Below, in pieces: positions 7,750 through 18,059 of a stretch of DNA of 64,000 nucleotides. The DNA comes from CAWFFV01 sp963814985 (GTDB lineage Bacteria; Chloroflexota; Ktedonobacteria; Ktedonobacterales; Ktedonobacteraceae), in NCBI GenBank assembly GCA_963814985.1, contig CAWFFV010000082.1, positions 1-64,000 on the forward strand, given 5' to 3'. The position numbers and the translations under genes were made by a program. Under the pieces are notes generated by a model. It saw only the letters and a program-made list of their open reading frames with translations. It searched no databases and was not told the origin of the DNA. The first letter of the stretch is position 1. Every line of letters begins with the position of its first letter.

Positions 7750-10439
7750 TCAATCTGCCGTTGGGAAGGTAAACCAGAATGTTGATCCCTGATCTGGCTG
7801 GCTCACCACTCCCACCTGCCCCCCTTGCCGCTCAATAATCGTCTGACAAATATATAAACCCAGTCCCAGCCCTACACCGGAACCACTCTTCACGATGATA
7901 TTATCAACACGATAAAAGCGTTCCCAGATGAGTTTTTGTTGATCTGGAGATAGTCCCGGTCCCTCATCGTGCACAGACAGGCGCACACTGCTGGTTCCTG
8001 TTGCTTGCAGACTCACATCTACAGGGTGACTGGCCTCCGAGAATTTCAACGCATTCGAGAGATAATTACTGACTACCTGTCCCAGCCGATCTGCATCTGC
8101 CAGTACAAAAACCTCATTGGGAGTTGTTCTCTCAAAACGAATGGTGCGCGTTGGGGTAATCGAGAGCTGATTTTCGATCGCCTCGCCAACGATAGCCATC
8201 AGGTCACAGCGTGTAATATGCAACTCAAGCTGGTCGGTCTGAATACGAGTCGCATCCAATAGATCACTGACCAGACGACTTTGTACATGGGTCTGCCGAT
8301 CTGCTCGATCAAGGAAACCTTGCACTGCCTTGATTATCGATATGACCTCTTCTGAGAATTTGTTCTGGGTGATCATCCTTTTGAGGGAGCGTTTTGCCAG
8401 TTGCACGTTGGCCCTGATGGTTGTCAACGGAGTTCTGATTTCGTGAGCAACGATGCCCAAAACTCGTTCATACGACGGTTGGCCTCCCGTAACGCCAGTT
8501 CGCCTGCACGTGCCTCTGTCTGCTCGGATAACAACCGTTCATGATCTACCACCAACGCAGCCAGCTTGGCCACAGCTTCGGCGAGTCGGATTTCCTCAGT
8601 ATTGTAGTGATGGCTGTAGTCTGCGTGATCTAAGGAAAGGAGACCAAGCAGGTGATTATTTACACACATAGGGGCAATGAGAGCAAGATGAACGCCATAA
8701 GGGTTGGGCCAGGTGCTCCAGGGAAATTGCGCTCTATCCAGCAGCGATACCTCATTGTTATGCAGATGTTGAATAAGAGAGGGATCAGGGCTATCTGAGA
8801 GGCGATATGCTCGCTGCATCTGGTCACTCCACCACTGTTGCTCTAATTCTGCTGAGAGTCCGACAATAGCCAGCGGACGTAAGATCTCTGTTCCAGGTTC
8901 AATAGCAATCAGACTCACACGTTGACAACCCAGAACGTTACACGTCAATTCCGCCATTCGGCGCATGACTATCCGTACCATGGACTCTTTATTCACGGCC
9001 TCTTCGCCTTGTATTCCTTGTACAGCCACCTGTGCGATGGTGAGTAATGCTTCCAGCACATTATGAGTACGTTGCGCCAGACGGTGACGCTCGGTCACAT
9101 CGCGCGTGACAGTTACCGAACCGACAATGGAACCATCTCTGGTGCGCAGTGGCCCTCCTGTGATGCTGAGATACCTATCCCTGTCACCTCTGATCACGGT
9201 TTCTTCGGTTGCATCGACAGAGGAAAGCACCTCACCTCGCAAGATGCGTGTAATTGGCCACTGCTCTTTGGACAGTGGCTGTCCCTGCTCATCACAAAGA
9301 TTGAAATCTTCAAGCGTTCTCACAAGTGTCTCAAAATCCATTCGGGTACCTAACATGGCCTGAGCAGCACGATTCATAAAAAGCAGATTACCATTGACGG
9401 AATAGGCAGCAACAGCATCAGGTACGGTCTCCAGCACAGAAGCGAGTTGAGCGGCCTGTTCCTCGATCAAATTTTCCAGTTGATATCGCCGTGTGATGTC
9501 ATGACCCTGCAAAACACCACCGAGAATTTGTCCTCGTGTATCATGAATGGGTGCACCGCTCACGCTGAGATGAGTGTCATGTCCGTCGAGCGACCGAATC
9601 ACTATATCCATTGCTTGAGAGCCTTTGAACACCTCACCACGGAGAGTACGCATATGTGGCCATTGCTCTGACGGCAGAAGTTGTCCATGTCTATCACGTA
9701 ATTGCAGTTGCGTTACATACTCATATATCTGTTCCTCCAGTACAAACTGCTCACTGGCCGCCCGATTGAAATGAAGCAAGTGTCCATCAGTATCATAAAC
9801 TATCAGACTATCCGCGAGCGCTTCAAAGATGGCTTCTAATTCGTTGGCACGAGCAGTGGCTGTTTCCTGCTCAGCTTGTAGTTGAGTCACAAGCTCTTCT
9901 ACTTGCTGTACAGCCTCAGCTCGTGCAACTTCCACCCGACTTGTCACGAGGCTAATGATACACCCGATGAGCAAAAACAGAGTAGTTTCTGTGAGATCTT
10001 CTGCAGTAGATAAATTCCAGGCAAAAGGAGGAGGTAAGACAAGAAAGTTAAAAAGCGCTGCTCCAATAATGCAAGCCAGTAAACCTGGACCTGTACCACA
10101 CAGCAAGGCAGCACAAAGCACTCCTAAAATCATAACTATTCCAGAAAAGGTAGAGGAAGGGAAGATGTGTAGGAGGGAAAACGTTATGGCTGCAAAGATC
10201 ACTTCCACGACAATGGCTATTCCATAGCTTATGGCAGGATGAAGCCGATGCGAGGCGTTTTTCTCAGTACTGAAGGGAAAAGCCAGGAGCCATCTGCGTA
10301 CGGCCTTCCAGAGCCATAAGGCTGAAAATGTTGTTGATGCTTGTACCTGCTGACCAGATCCAGGACTTGAGGGAGTCGGAGCGCTATGCTCCTCTGTAGG
10401 GCGAGTACCATCAGGTCTCTGTTCTTGTTCTTGTGACAT
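7750..10439 (-). CDS. Membrane sensor histidine kinase, PAS-PAS-GAF (frameshifted)
   Basis: Joined length is about 896 residues. An N-terminal Pro/Thr-rich cytoplasmic stretch precedes a KdpD-like DUF4118 membrane block of about four helices. A coiled coil, two PAS domains and a GAF domain follow. The HisKA box reads LGIVAHEIRTPL. The HATPase has N box NYLSNALKFSE, G1 DEGPGLS and G2 GVGLGLGLYI. The frame changes near 8440, just before the HisKA box, and all motifs are present on both sides. ATG 10439 is preceded by GGGAGAG. No response regulator is adjacent, so the partner is unknown. It is paralogous to the next upstream kinase. Confidence 0.9.
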
Positions 10440-10736
10440 GAAAGCTCTCCCTATATCCAGCCGGAGACAGCGCGGTTTCTCCAGGCATTGTGCAGGACAT
10501 TGCAAACATAACAGTGGTTCCTTTTATCAAACCGGCCCGTAAAGCCCATGCATTCATGCATGAGGTGCTTCACGATAGAACACGGAGAAGGACAGCAAAT
10601 GGATACAAGCCATCTTGTCCAATTGTGCTCTTTGCCCTCGGTTTCGTGCTGGTTCGTGGAGGATCGGCTGAGAACGTATCTGTTGAGACAGAGAAAAGTC
10701 AAAAGAGAGTTGAAGTCTAAAGCTGGTGGATTTCTC
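10440..10736. other. Intergenic region between the paired sensor kinases
   Basis: No gene or repeat-family member is evident. It should hold the promoter of the downstream kinase, but no clear -35/-10 pair stands out. Confidence 0.4.
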
Positions 10737-12915
10737 TTATGAAGAATGTTCCTCCACCTCCTGATAAAGTGGGAGCGTAAACCAGAATGTTGATCCCTGA
10801 CCCGGCTGGCTTTCTACTCCTACCTGACCTCCTTGCTGCTCAATAATGGTTCGGCAAATGTAGAGTCCCAGTCCCAGACCGATCTGGGAGCTTTGCTGAA
10901 CCTCAATACCTTCAACACGGTAAAACCGCTCCCAAATCCGCTGCTGTTGCATTGTCGAGAGGCCTGGTCCCTCGTCTCGCACTGAGACTCGCGCTATCGC
11001 ATCCACCAGTTCCAGACGAACCTCAACGGGCCTCTCTTTTTTCGAAGTATTTTAAGGCATTGGAAAGGTAGTTGGTTACGACCTGATTCACACGGTCGGC
11101 ATCCGCGAGGACCTCTGCCGTGTCTACAAGAGAAGTCCAGTGAATGAGACGGTTAGGGGAGAGTATCGATTGATCCTCGACCGTCTTCCCAACGATGGAA
11201 ACCAGATCACATTTTTGAGGGCGCAGATCAAAGTGATCAGTCTGAATCTGAGAGATGGTAAGCATATCAGCCACAAAGCGAGTTTGTCTCTCTGCTTGAT
11301 GGTCAGCTACCTTCAGTACACGCTGAAGCATGGAAATAGTATGCTCGGTTTCGCTCTCACTATGCTCTTGCCATTGGTTGAGTAGTCGCAGGGCCATCTG
11401 AAGGCTTACTTTGATGGTCGTCAGTGGCGTTCTCAGTTCATGGGCGACAATGCCTAAAAACGCTTCCATACGCTGGTTGGTTTCACGTAAAGCCAGCTCA
11501 CGTGCCTGAGACAGGGTGCGCTGTTGTAGCAAGTGCTCTCGCTCCATCACCAGTGCTACCAGCTGGGCAATAGTGGCTTCCAGAGAGTATTCCTCTGGCA
11601 GAAACTCATGGGGCAGTTGCGCGTACTTCATGCATAGTAGTCCTATGAGTTTTTGTTGCAAAGAGATCGGAGCCACTAATGACATAGTAAGAGTGCCTGC
11701 ATCCTTCGGTGGGATCCGCACAATCTGACCACTCTGCAACTGCTCAACCTGCTGTGGTGACACATACTCCTGGAGAAGATGCTGCCTTAGTTCCTGCCAC
11801 CATGATATATCCACCTCCGATTGTTCCTCTGCCAGTGCCATAGGGGTGAGGTGTCCAGTCTCCGGGTCTATAGCGATGATCTCGACCCGCTCACAACCGA
11901 TAACTTGCAGTGTCAATGTGGCGAGTTCCTGAACCGCCTCATTGACCAGTATCGTCTGATGTAAAAGCGTGTTGCGAGATTCATCTGGGAGATGCACGAG
12001 GACTTCGGCTACCTTAAGCAGTGCTTCGAGCGAAGCGCGGGTACGTTGTTCTAATCGTCGCAGCGCTGTAACATCGCGTTCCACATAGACCCCTCCAACG
12101 ATCTGCCCATGGGTATTGCGGACACGAGCACAACAGGCATTAACCAGGATTTCTCGTTTATCCAGTGTGCGCAACCACATATCAAATATCTTTACCTCCT
12201 CACCGGTTGCGACTATCTGCCAGAATGAGTCTGAAGATGAATGGTTGTCCAGTCCCAATATACGCGGACGATGGAGGCCCCATTGCTCGTGAGGAGCGAG
12301 CACGGTATAAGCCTCCAGATTAGTGATACCCAGCAGATGCTCTGCTGCAGGGTTGAGGTGGGTAACGATACCCCTCTGGTCATAGACAACAATCCCATCG
12401 GGAGCCGATGCCAGTATGGCTTCCAGGCGTGCATGTTCCGTCGTCAGTTCAGTAGCAAGGGATCTGGCATGATAGTAAGCCCGTCCCAATTCGCTGATAC
12501 CTCCGCTGATGAGTAGTCCGACCCCCAGAAAGAGCGCATTCGCAGTGGCGGAAGGAATATTCAGTGACCAGCTAGAATTAGGGAAATGGAGCAAGTCATT
12601 GATCTCGAAATCTCCCAGGCAGACTGCAAAGAAACCCGGTCTGATTCCCCAGGCCAGGGTCACGAGTGCAATTGGACAGAATTCGAGAATACCGAACGGC
12701 TCAATGGTTGGGAATGTGCGTTTCAAAAGTAGCGCGATGAGCGCAAACAGGGTCATGAGGAGTAACGTAGTCAGATAGCCGACCCACTGATGGCGGCACC
12801 AACCAGGTAACCTGGTTGGCGTAAAGGTAGATTGCTCTAACCACTGTATTCCCTTGTGCCACCAGTTTGGTCTTCCAGGACGTACAGGCCTGTTGGCAGA
12901 AGAAGGACGGTTCAT
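10737..12915 (-). CDS. Membrane sensor histidine kinase, PAS-GAF (frameshifted)
   Basis: Joined length is about 726 residues. Four predicted membrane helices of the DUF4118 type (near residues 45-150) precede one PAS domain, a GAF domain, the HisKA box LGIVAHELRTPL and a HATPase with NYLSNALKYFE, DEGPGLS and GLGLGLYICRTII. A frame change near 11020 splits the HATPase domain. The HATPase and GAF regions closely resemble those of the neighbouring kinase, so the pair arose by duplication, with one PAS lost or gained. No receiver gene is adjacent. Confidence 0.9.
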
Positions 12916-13087
12916 GGGTGAGTATTTCTCCCTGATATTTCTTCCCTCTCCTTAAAAACAAGGGATATATGGTGCTCTTTTCTGATTCTATTATATATAC
13001 ACGTACAACTCTTGTGAGACAGAGGTATTGGTGGCACTTCCGAGGAAGTTGATCAGCACCTTATTCTGATTGTGATATACTCAAGTG

Positions 13088-13264
13088 GTGACTCCTCAGA
13101 TCCCTTTTTGTGACTCCTCAGCGCTGAAAGCGCTTCGCAGGCCGTTTTATGTGGGTTTTGTTGTTCATGGCAGAGGTTGCATCGCAACCTCTGCCATGAA
13201 CAACAAAACCCACATAAAACGCGAGCAAGCCACCTGCGGTGGCGGGAATATCTGAGTAGTTAGC
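13088..13264. repeat. Family A MITE-like element, copy 2, with 38-bp hairpin
   Basis: The left end reads GTGACTCCTCAGATCCC and the right end CTGAGTAGTTAGC. The internal conserved segments are CTCAGCGC...GCGCTTCGCAGG on the left and GCCACCTGCGGTGG on the right. Between them lies a perfect hairpin: arms 13143-13180 and 13184-13221, loop ATC, tip GGTTGC-ATC-GCAACC. The stem is unrelated to that of the other copies. It sits upstream of guaA. Confidence 0.75.
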
Positions 13265-13272
13265 CTGATGTG

Positions 13273-13432
13273 CAAATTTTTCCAGGCGGGGTCCAGGGGC
13301 AGCAGCCCCCAATGGAGTTTGGGATGTTCCCAAATTTTTCCAGGCGGGGTCCAGGGGCAGCAGCCCCAGGCGAGGTTTGGGGTGTCCCCAAATTCTTCTC
13401 CCCTCTCTCTCACGCCGCCGAAGGCGGCATGT
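13273..13432. repeat. Family B repeat, two tandem units
   Basis: A unit of about 58 bp beginning CAAATTTTTCCAGGCGGGG is repeated at 13273 and 13331. Each has GGTCCAGGGGCAGCAGCCCC. The second runs into GGTGTCCCCAAATTCTTCTC and a terminal GCCGCCGAAGGCGGC hairpin. Related units occur near 7528, 17925, 22727, 40150 and 45318. It fills the guaA upstream region. Confidence 0.7.
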
Positions 13433-13513
13433 CAAGAAAAAAACTTGCACATCGTGCTAGTAACCTTAAATGATTTTCACAACCATGTGATTAAGAATAA
13501 CGAGAGGGACCTT

Positions 13514-15163
13514 ATGCATTCCTTGGAGCGCCGACAGGCGATCATTGTTCTCGATTTTGGCTCACAATATAGTCGACTGATCACCCGTCGTGTGCGGGAG
13601 TGTCATGTCTATAGCGAACTTGTTCCAGCAAACACTACACTGGCACAACTGCAACAGAATCCACATCTTGATATTAAAGGCTTCATTCTCTCTGGTGGGC
13701 CAGCCAGCGTTTATGACAAAAATGCCCCACTCTGCGATCCCGCAATTCTGCATAGTGGCTTGCCCGTGCTGGGTATCTGCTATGGAATGCAGTTATTAGC
13801 ATTGCAACTGGACGGGCATGTTGCTCCTGCTCAAGGGCTACGCGAGTATGGTCCAGCAACCCTTGAAGTGCTGGCTGAGGCAACAGGAGATACCCAAACT
13901 TTTCGTATCTTTGAGGGTATTGGTATTTCTCCTGCTCAAACAGAACACCTTAGCCTTCCGCATTTCCCAATCATGCCTCGTTTGCCTGTATGGATGAGTC
14001 ATGGAGATAGCGTTGATAAGCTCCCGGCCGGTTTTCGTGTCCTGGCTTGTAGTGAGAGTAATCCCATTGCGGCTATTGCCAACCCACAGGGCTTGATCGG
14101 ACTCCAATTTCACCCCGAAGTTACTCATACACCCCAGGGTAAAGAGATCATCCACAATTTTCTTTTTCGCATCTGTGGCTGCGAACCAGGTTGGACTTCT
14201 AAATCTGTGATCGATGAGGCGGTTGAGCAAATCCAGTTGCGTGTCGGCGACGAACACGTTATTTGCGGACTCTCTGGCGGCGTCGATTCCGCTGTAGCTG
14301 CACTGCTGATACATCGTGCTGTTGGAGATCAGCTTACATGTATTTTTGTCGATACGGGTTGCCTGCGAGCAGGAGAGCGAGAGCAGGTCGTTGAGACCTT
14401 CAGTAATCATCTACATATACCCCTCGTAGCCGTTGATGCACGCCAACGTTTCCTGGCTCGTCTTGCTGATGTGATTGACCCGGAGCAGAAGCGTAAGATC
14501 ATTGGTGAAGAATTCATTCGTGTCTTTGAAGAAGAGGCGGCACGTTTGGAGCAGCACCATGGACCGATTGCCTTTCTGGCTCAGGGCACGCTCTATCCTG
14601 ATGTGATCGAGAGTACCAGCCACGATACAGCCTCGACCGCCACCCGCATCAAAACACACCATAACGTGGGTGGCCTGCCGGAACAGATGTCGCTGAAGCT
14701 CGTAGAGCCGTTACGTATGCTTTTCAAGGATGAGGTACGTGAAATTGGTCTCGCCCTTGATTTACCAGAAGAGTGGGTCTGGCGTCATCCATTCCCCGGC
14801 CCAGGTCTGGCAATTCGTATCATTGGGGCTGTCGATGAACAACGGTTGGAAACGCTACGAGCGGCAGATAAAATCGTCCTGGATGAGATCCGTCAGGCGG
14901 GTATCTACCGCGAATTAGGTCAGGCTTTTGCTGTTCTGACACCAGTGCAGAGCGTTGGTGTGATGGGCGATGAGCGTACCTATGCTAATGTCGTAGCTGT
15001 ACGTGCCGTGACAACGGGCGATTTTATGACAGCCGACTGGGCACGTCTCCCACATGATTTGTTAGGACGTATCGCTAATCGGCTGGTTAATGAAATACGC
15101 GAGGTCAACCGCGTCGTTTACGATATCACCTCCAAGCCGCCAGCTACCATTGAATGGGAGTAG
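13514..15163 (+). CDS. guaA: GMP synthase (glutamine-hydrolysing)
   Basis: GuaA converts XMP to GMP with ATP and glutamine in the cytosol. The 549-residue protein has a class I glutamine amidotransferase domain with nucleophile Cys89 in GICYGMQ and the His-Glu pair in LQFHPEV. The ATP-pyrophosphatase domain has the PP-loop GLSGGVDSAV. The C-terminal dimerisation domain ends VVYDITSKPPATIEWE. ATG 13514 follows GAGAGGG by five bases. The open frame extends upstream to 13268, but that part is repeat sequence. A Nudix gene starts 6 bases after the stop and is probably cotranscribed. Confidence 0.97.
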   Translation: MHSLERRQAIIVLDFGSQYSRLITRRVRECHVYSELVPANTTLAQLQQNPHLDIKGFILSGGPASVYDKNAPLCDPAILHSGLPVLGICYGMQLLALQLDGHVAPAQGLREYGPATLEVLAEATGDTQTFRIFEGIGISPAQTEHLSLPHFPIMPRLPVWMSHGDSVDKLPAGFRVLACSESNPIAAIANPQGLIGLQFHPEVTHTPQGKEIIHNFLFRICGCEPGWTSKSVIDEAVEQIQLRVGDEHVICGLSGGVDSAVAALLIHRAVGDQLTCIFVDTGCLRAGEREQVVETFSNHLHIPLVAVDARQRFLARLADVIDPEQKRKIIGEEFIRVFEEEAARLEQHHGPIAFLAQGTLYPDVIESTSHDTASTATRIKTHHNVGGLPEQMSLKLVEPLRMLFKDEVREIGLALDLPEEWVWRHPFPGPGLAIRIIGAVDEQRLETLRAADKIVLDEIRQAGIYRELGQAFAVLTPVQSVGVMGDERTYANVVAVRAVTTGDFMTADWARLPHDLLGRIANRLVNEIREVNRVVYDITSKPPATIEWE

Positions 15164-15169
15164 AGGATC

Positions 15170-16000
15170 ATGATCGAGTTTGAAATAATGGTACGAGGTC
15201 TCTATCGTCCCAACCAGCTTGCCATCGACTATCATCCTGGCCTATGCATGCCTATCACGCCACAAATACAGGAGTGGATGGACAATTTGTGGGAGCAAAG
15301 ACTGATCATAGCCAGGGAGCAGAAAATACCACTCTTTGATGCACCCTTATTTCGTCTGGTCAGCGCCAGTTCCGTTGTGCTCTCTGAGAAAGATGTCCGG
15401 TTGCATCTGGTATTGGGTGACACTGGCTATAAAGAGTATGTGGCAACGCGTACTCCCGAATTTAGCAGAACGCATACTCGCGAGGAACTGGGCAATGCTC
15501 TCTCAGTTTGTTCGGTCGTAGAAACGAGCGATCACGCTATCCTGCTTGACAAACGTCAGGGGGTTGATGTCCACGTGGGACGTTATCATGTTATCGGCGG
15601 ATTCTTCGAGCGCAATTGCGATGTTATCACTGAAACAGCACGGCCTGATCCTTTTGCAGCCATGCGTCGAGAGATACGCGAAGAGACAGGGATACAGGCT
15701 GACGATATTCACGGGCAGTATTGTTTGGGTGTGGTCTATGATCTGACGACGCCGCATGCTGAAATATGTTTTCTGACATGTCTCAATATAACGTTAGATG
15801 AGGTTATGCACAATAGAACTGCCGAAGATGATGAGATCAAGCAGTTACTTTCACTGCAAGTAACGGAAGAGAGTTTACGCGAGTTTATCGTGAGTCACCA
15901 TGGGAATATTTCGCCAACAGGTGAGCCGAATCTGTTGCTCTATGGCGCACAGAAATTCGGTGATCGATGGCTTGAGGACATAATGAGCAATATTTCGTAG
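15170..16000 (+). CDS. Nudix-type hydrolase domain protein
   Basis: The 276-residue protein has an N-terminal domain of about 115 residues, then a Nudix fold. The core REIREETG lies near residues 167-174 and the upstream glycines are in VIGGFFER (about 141-148). The gap between them is longer than in the standard 23-residue Nudix box, so an insertion is present. It may act on a nucleotide-sugar or nucleoside diphosphate. The gene follows guaA by 6 bases, so a link to purine nucleotides is possible but inferred. The frame is intact. Confidence 0.75.
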   Translation: MIEFEIMVRGLYRPNQLAIDYHPGLCMPITPQIQEWMDNLWEQRLIIAREQKIPLFDAPLFRLVSASSVVLSEKDVRLHLVLGDTGYKEYVATRTPEFSRTHTREELGNALSVCSVVETSDHAILLDKRQGVDVHVGRYHVIGGFFERNCDVITETARPDPFAAMRREIREETGIQADDIHGQYCLGVVYDLTTPHAEICFLTCLNITLDEVMHNRTAEDDEIKQLLSLQVTEESLREFIVSHHGNISPTGEPNLLLYGAQKFGDRWLEDIMSNIS

Positions 16001-16024
16001 GTGTCTCCCTCCTTGAGAGGAGAA

Positions 16025-16639
16025 TCATCCGCCTTCTTCGTGTGGGAGCTTGCCTTCCAGTTCAGTGACACGTTGCTGCGCTTTGGCAAGTTCATCCTGT
16101 ACCCGTATAAGCTGTTGTTTGAGCACACCATTTTCCTGGTGCAGCGAGGATGTCTTTGCTGGATGAGTATCCTGACTCTCTTGTCCTGTCTCCTTTGATG
16201 TTTCTGCTGTAGAGGTTGATGTGTTCTGCTCTTTGCTCTCACTCAGCGTTACTCCGCATTGTTCCAGGACGCTCTCTGCCACAAAAATGGGGGTTCCGGC
16301 ACGTACAGCGAGTGCTAATGCGTCGCTGGGGCGTGCATCAAACTCAAGCTGTTGACTTGCGACATCAACGATAACGTGTGCATAGAAGATCTCATCAATC
16401 AGCTTTGTAATCTCGACTCTTACGATGTGGCCCCCTAATCCTTCCAGTATATTCTTCGTTAGATCATGAGTGAGAGGTCGTACCGAGTGTGTTCCTTGTA
16501 GCTTAACAGCGATAGCATAGGCTTCTGCATGAGCAATCCAGAGAAATATGTAACGTTCACCCACTTTCGTCTTTAATATGACTACTCGCTGTTGCGTAGC
16601 CAGTTTGATACGTACGCTCTCTATTGTCATCTCGATCAT
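16025..16639 (-). CDS. Bifunctional nuclease (BFN/DUF151) domain protein
   Basis: About 204 residues. Residues 1-135 match the BFN/DUF151 family (for example ILKTKVGERYIFLWI, then LEFDARPSDALALAVRAGTPIFV). Its plant homologues degrade DNA and RNA, but the bacterial role is unclear. The C-terminal 65 residues are a Ser/Thr/Glu-rich linker and a coiled coil (LKQQLIRVQDELAKAQQRV), which is extra to the basic family. ATG 16639 follows AAGGGG by eight bases, better than the upstream codon at 16672. It is divergent from the ADP-ribosylglycohydrolase gene. Confidence 0.85.
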   Translation of the reverse strand: MIEMTIESVRIKLATQQRVVILKTKVGERYIFLWIAHAEAYAIAVKLQGTHSVRPLTHDLTKNILEGLGGHIVRVEITKLIDEIFYAHVIVDVASQQLEFDARPSDALALAVRAGTPIFVAESVLEQCGVTLSESKEQNTSTSTAETSKETGQESQDTHPAKTSSLHQENGVLKQQLIRVQDELAKAQQRVTELEGKLPHEEGG

Positions 16640-16743
16640 TGATTGGACCCCTTTACAAGTCTTGATGTTCACCCCTATGTTACACTAAAGTAATAATATA
16701 TCATAAAAATATGAAAAAACTGAGGAGAGTTAAGAATACGAAT

Positions 16744-17760
16744 ATGCAAACAACCCAACGTGCCTCTGGTTGTCTTTTCGGCCTTGCCCTTGGCGACGCC
16801 CTTGGAGCTAATACAGAATTTCTGCATGTCGATGCAATCCTTCAATGTTTCCCACCTCATGGCCCACAGGAGCCGACCGGTAATCCGGCTCGTGTTACTG
16901 ATGATACACAGATGGCCCTTGCGGTCAGTGAGGCTCTCCTGTCTGCTGAGCAACCTTACACTGCTGCCACCGTAGAGGAGCCACTGCGTAACGCTTTTAT
17001 CGCGTGGAACGAGAGTCCCGACAACAATCGTGCTCCAGGTATGACATGTATAAGAGCTTGTGAATACCTCGCCATTGGTCTCCCCTGGTATAAGGCGACT
17101 ATTGCCGGGTCAAAGGGATGTGGAGCAAATATGCGCGTGGCTCCGGTGGGACTCTTACCATCTGGAAAAGATGGCGTGACTGAGACAACACGAGCGGCTA
17201 TTGCCCAGTTTCAGGCTGCCCTCACACATGGTCATCCCACGGGTCTGGCAGCCGCCGATCTGACTGCTACGGCCATCGCAGATCTTGTAGCAGGCGGGGA
17301 ACCCGCTGGTTTACCGCAGCGGCTACGTGCCTATGCTCTACAACAACGTACCGTCTATCATGCTGACTGGCTTGGCCCTCTCTGGCAACGCCCTATGGTA
17401 AATACTCCGGAGGAGTTTATGGCACGAGGATGGGATGAGTGTCTTGCAGTACTGGACCGACTGGATGTAGCCTTGACGGAGATGGATCGTGAGAGTGATC
17501 CATGTCGGGCAACTGGGGAAGGATGGGTAGCGGAAGAAGCTTTTGCTACAGGGCTACTGTGTTTCTTGTTGTTTCCTGATGATCCAGTGGCTGCCATCAG
17601 ACGGGCCGCTGTAACCTCAGGTGACTCAGATTCGATTGCTTGCCTGACGGGAGCCTTTGCAGGCGCGTACCTTGGGTTGGCTGCATGGCCTCCCGCCTGG
17701 GTGGAACATATCGAGTATCGTGAGCGATTAGCCCACCTTGGGAGCATGTGGGATCGTTAA
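16744..17760 (+). CDS. ADP-ribosylglycohydrolase family protein
   Basis: The 338-residue protein has the hallmark metal motifs of the DraG/ARH fold. These are GLALGDALGAN at the N-terminus, VTDDTQMALA (about residues 55-65) and TSGDSDSIACLTGAFAGA near the C-terminus. Such enzymes remove ADP-ribose from proteins or hydrolyse related ADP-ribose compounds in a Mg-dependent way. ATG 16744 is chosen because family homology begins there (RASGCLFGLALGD). GAGGAGAG lies upstream. No partner ADP-ribosyltransferase is visible. A long palindrome begins 56 bases after the stop. Confidence 0.88.
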   Translation: MQTTQRASGCLFGLALGDALGANTEFLHVDAILQCFPPHGPQEPTGNPARVTDDTQMALAVSEALLSAEQPYTAATVEEPLRNAFIAWNESPDNNRAPGMTCIRACEYLAIGLPWYKATIAGSKGCGANMRVAPVGLLPSGKDGVTETTRAAIAQFQAALTHGHPTGLAAADLTATAIADLVAGGEPAGLPQRLRAYALQQRTVYHADWLGPLWQRPMVNTPEEFMARGWDECLAVLDRLDVALTEMDRESDPCRATGEGWVAEEAFATGLLCFLLFPDDPVAAIRRAAVTSGDSDSIACLTGAFAGAYLGLAAWPPAWVEHIEYRERLAHLGSMWDR

Positions 17761-17816
17761 TCACTCTTTGTTGACAAGGAAAGAAGCGGAATTTATAATA
17801 CTGACCAGCCGAAAAG

Positions 17817-17892
17817 CTCAGCGGTTTTAGCGTGGGGTGACAGAATTGGCCGCCAGCGGCCAATTCTGTCACCCCACGCTAAAACCGCTGAG
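17817..17892. repeat. Perfect 37-bp-arm hairpin
   Basis: Arms 17817-17853 and 17856-17892 are exact complements around a CA loop, with tip TTGGCCGC-CA-GCGGCCAA. The outer end is CTCAGCGG/CCGCTGAG. It follows the ADP-ribosylglycohydrolase gene and is joined on the right to TTATCCCGAACTTTTG and a family B unit. It may terminate transcription, though no clean T-run follows. Confidence 0.85.
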
Positions 17893-17924
17893 TTATCCCG
17901 AACTTTTGTTTCAACAGTTCGCAA

Positions 17925-18030
17925 AAGCAAGGGTGCAGGGAGCGCAGCATCCCTGCCGGGGCTCGGGGTGCCCCCGAAAAACTCTTTTTACTTCTTTTAT
18001 GCGCCGCCGCAGGCGGCGCGAGGAAAAAAG
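17925..18030. repeat. Family B repeat unit
   Basis: GGGTGCAGGGAGCGCAGCAT and CCTGCCGGGGCTCGGGG are followed by CCCCGAAAAACTCTTTTTAC and a GCCGCCGCAGGCGGC hairpin. This is the longest version of the unit, ending just upstream of the HNH-like gene's ribosome site. Confidence 0.65.
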
Positions 18031-18059
18031 AACTTATATTCATTTATGGAGAAAAATTT

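Noticed and set aside
13268..13513. N-terminal extension of GuaA
   Set aside because: The frame is open, but the sequence is two family B repeat units, and ATG 13514 has a good ribosome site at the family start.
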